A stretch of DNA of 22,752 bases. Origin: JAPLKB01 sp964532465. Lineage in GTDB: Bacteria > Desulfobacterota > Syntrophorhabdia > Syntrophorhabdales > Syntrophorhabdaceae. The stretch spans positions 1 through 22,752 of the forward strand of contig CAZHHX010000061.1 in assembly GCA_964532465.1 (NCBI GenBank). Reading direction: 5' to 3'. A program made the translations under genes and the position numbers. The notes beneath the pieces were generated by a model, which was not told the origin of the DNA, searched no databases, and saw only the letters and a program-made list of their open reading frames with translations. Each line of letters begins with the position of its first letter. Within the stretch, counting starts at the first letter, position 1. Positions 22,476-22,752 of this stretch are shown one piece after another.

Positions 22476-22608
22476 ACTTGATACTTGATGCTTGATACTT
22501 GATGCTTGATATTTGATGCTTGATATTTGATGCTCGGAACTCGGAACTCGGAACTCGGAACTCGTAACTTGATACTTGATACTTGATGCTTGATACTCGG
22601 AACCCGCA
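22476..22608. repeat. Heptamer tandem array of 19 units (ACTTGAT/GCTTGAT/ATTTGAT/ACTCGGA types)
   Basis: Read without gaps in steps of 7 from 22476, the units are ACTTGAT, GCTTGAT and ATTTGAT (eight units), GCTCGGA and three ACTCGGA, ACTCGTA, three ACTTGAT, GCTTGAT, ACTCGGA and ACCCGCA. Phase is kept for 133 bp while the sequence switches between families. The array starts about 30 bp beyond the stop codon of the kinase at 22637. Cyanobacterial STRR repeats are also heptameric, but I make no claim of relationship. Confidence 0.88.
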
Positions 22609-22636
22609 TTCCCGCACTCCCGTAACCCGTAACCCC

Positions 22637-22752
22637 TCACACCTCAAACTCCATTACAAACCTCGTCCCTTCCTCCCTTTCAATCCTCATGGTTCCTTCA
22701 AGCTGTTCCGTTAAAATACTGACAAGCTGGAGCCCGAATCCGGTGGAGGCTC
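22637..22752 (-). CDS. Sensor histidine kinase, C-terminal fragment (cut by window edge)
   Basis: The last 37 codons are readable: ASTGFGLQLVSILTEQLEGT, then MRIEREEGTRFVMEFEV and TGA (22639-22637). This is the G2 box and final strands of a HATPase_c domain. It aligns closely with the C-terminus of the SBP-HisKA_2 kinase at 4426-6462 (SAGFGMQLVNILTEQLNGT, IRIERENGTRVVLEFEI). It is therefore probably the same HisKA_2 kinase type. Everything upstream, including the sensor, lies beyond the window. Confidence 0.85.
   Translation of the reverse strand, partial: ASTGFGLQLVSILTEQLEGTMRIEREEGTRFVMEFEV

Larger units (their letters stand above)
22132..22636. other. 505-bp gene-free stretch upstream of the porin gene
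   Basis: It holds the 22476-22608 heptamer array, two ACTATTC-like units (22431-22444), a 30-bp palindrome (22398-22427), CGTAACC-type repeats (22618-22636), and about 260 bp that serve as the porin leader. On the minus strand TTGACA occurs at 22185-22180, but its best -10 (TATGTT, 19-bp spacer) is poor, so no promoter is called with confidence. A 97-residue frame starting at 22333 overlaps the porin signal peptide and is not supported. Confidence 0.6.

Noticed and set aside
22476..22608. CRISPR array
   Set aside because: The units are 7 bp with no unique spacers and no cas gene nearby, so this is a simple tandem repeat.
22344..22647. Two minus-strand frames of 98 and 71 residues with repeated SSIKYQ/SSEFR motifs
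   Set aside because: They are translations of the 7-bp repeat array; the repeated peptides follow from its periodicity. They also overlap the end of the real kinase fragment.

Overview
The window comes from a Gram-negative bacterium: it has an OprB-type outer-membrane porin, lipoprotein and signal peptides, and Shine-Dalgarno starts. The long PAS-rich kinases, dispersed TGTCATTCCCG-type palindromic repeats and medium GC suggest Desulfobacterota (former Deltaproteobacteria, Syntrophales-like) or Nitrospirota. That assignment is inference from style; no rRNA or marker gene is present. Every gene I can support is on the minus strand, so transcription runs from high to low coordinates.

Layout in transcription order. 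(1) 22752-22637: the last 37 codons of a sensor histidine kinase cut by the window edge. (2) 22636-22132: a gene-free stretch holding 19 uninterrupted heptamers and a perfect 30-bp palindrome. (3) 22131-20782: an OprB-family sugar porin. (4) 20631-16883: a xylF-xylG-xylH type sugar ABC importer behind a good sigma70-like promoter. (5) 16862-11784: a soluble 1692-residue hybrid kinase (8 PAS, HisKA, HATPase, two receivers, HPt) starting 20 bp after the permease. (6) 11627-11154: a CheX-type CheY-P phosphatase homologue. (7) 10971-9892: a ribbon-helix-helix DNA-binding domain fused to a receiver and an HPt domain. (8) A 502-bp gap with a MITE-like repeat and a promoter candidate. (9) 9389-95: four tightly packed histidine kinases in mirror order (REC-PAS-HisKA, SBP-PAS-HisKA_2, SBP-PAS-HisKA_2, REC-PAS-HisKA). 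(10) 94-1: another heptamer array.

How the parts may work together (inference): sugar enters through the porin and ABC importer, and the co-encoded giant kinase reads a related cytosolic or redox cue. Phosphate may pass through its receivers and HPt, with the RHH-REC-HPt protein as the only visible DNA-binding output and CheX as a possible phosphatase for a receiver. The downstream cluster has two kinases with amino-acid-binding-type periplasmic domains and two soluble kinases with N-terminal receivers, which could be their partners. No CheA, CheY, conventional output regulator or sugar-catabolic gene is present.

The strongest oddities are the RHH-REC-HPt fusion, a kinase that lost about 143 residues from the middle of its sensor domain in frame, a 113-bp identical segment shared by two otherwise diverged kinases, PAS modules shared between genes, and heptamer arrays placed just after kinase stop codons.
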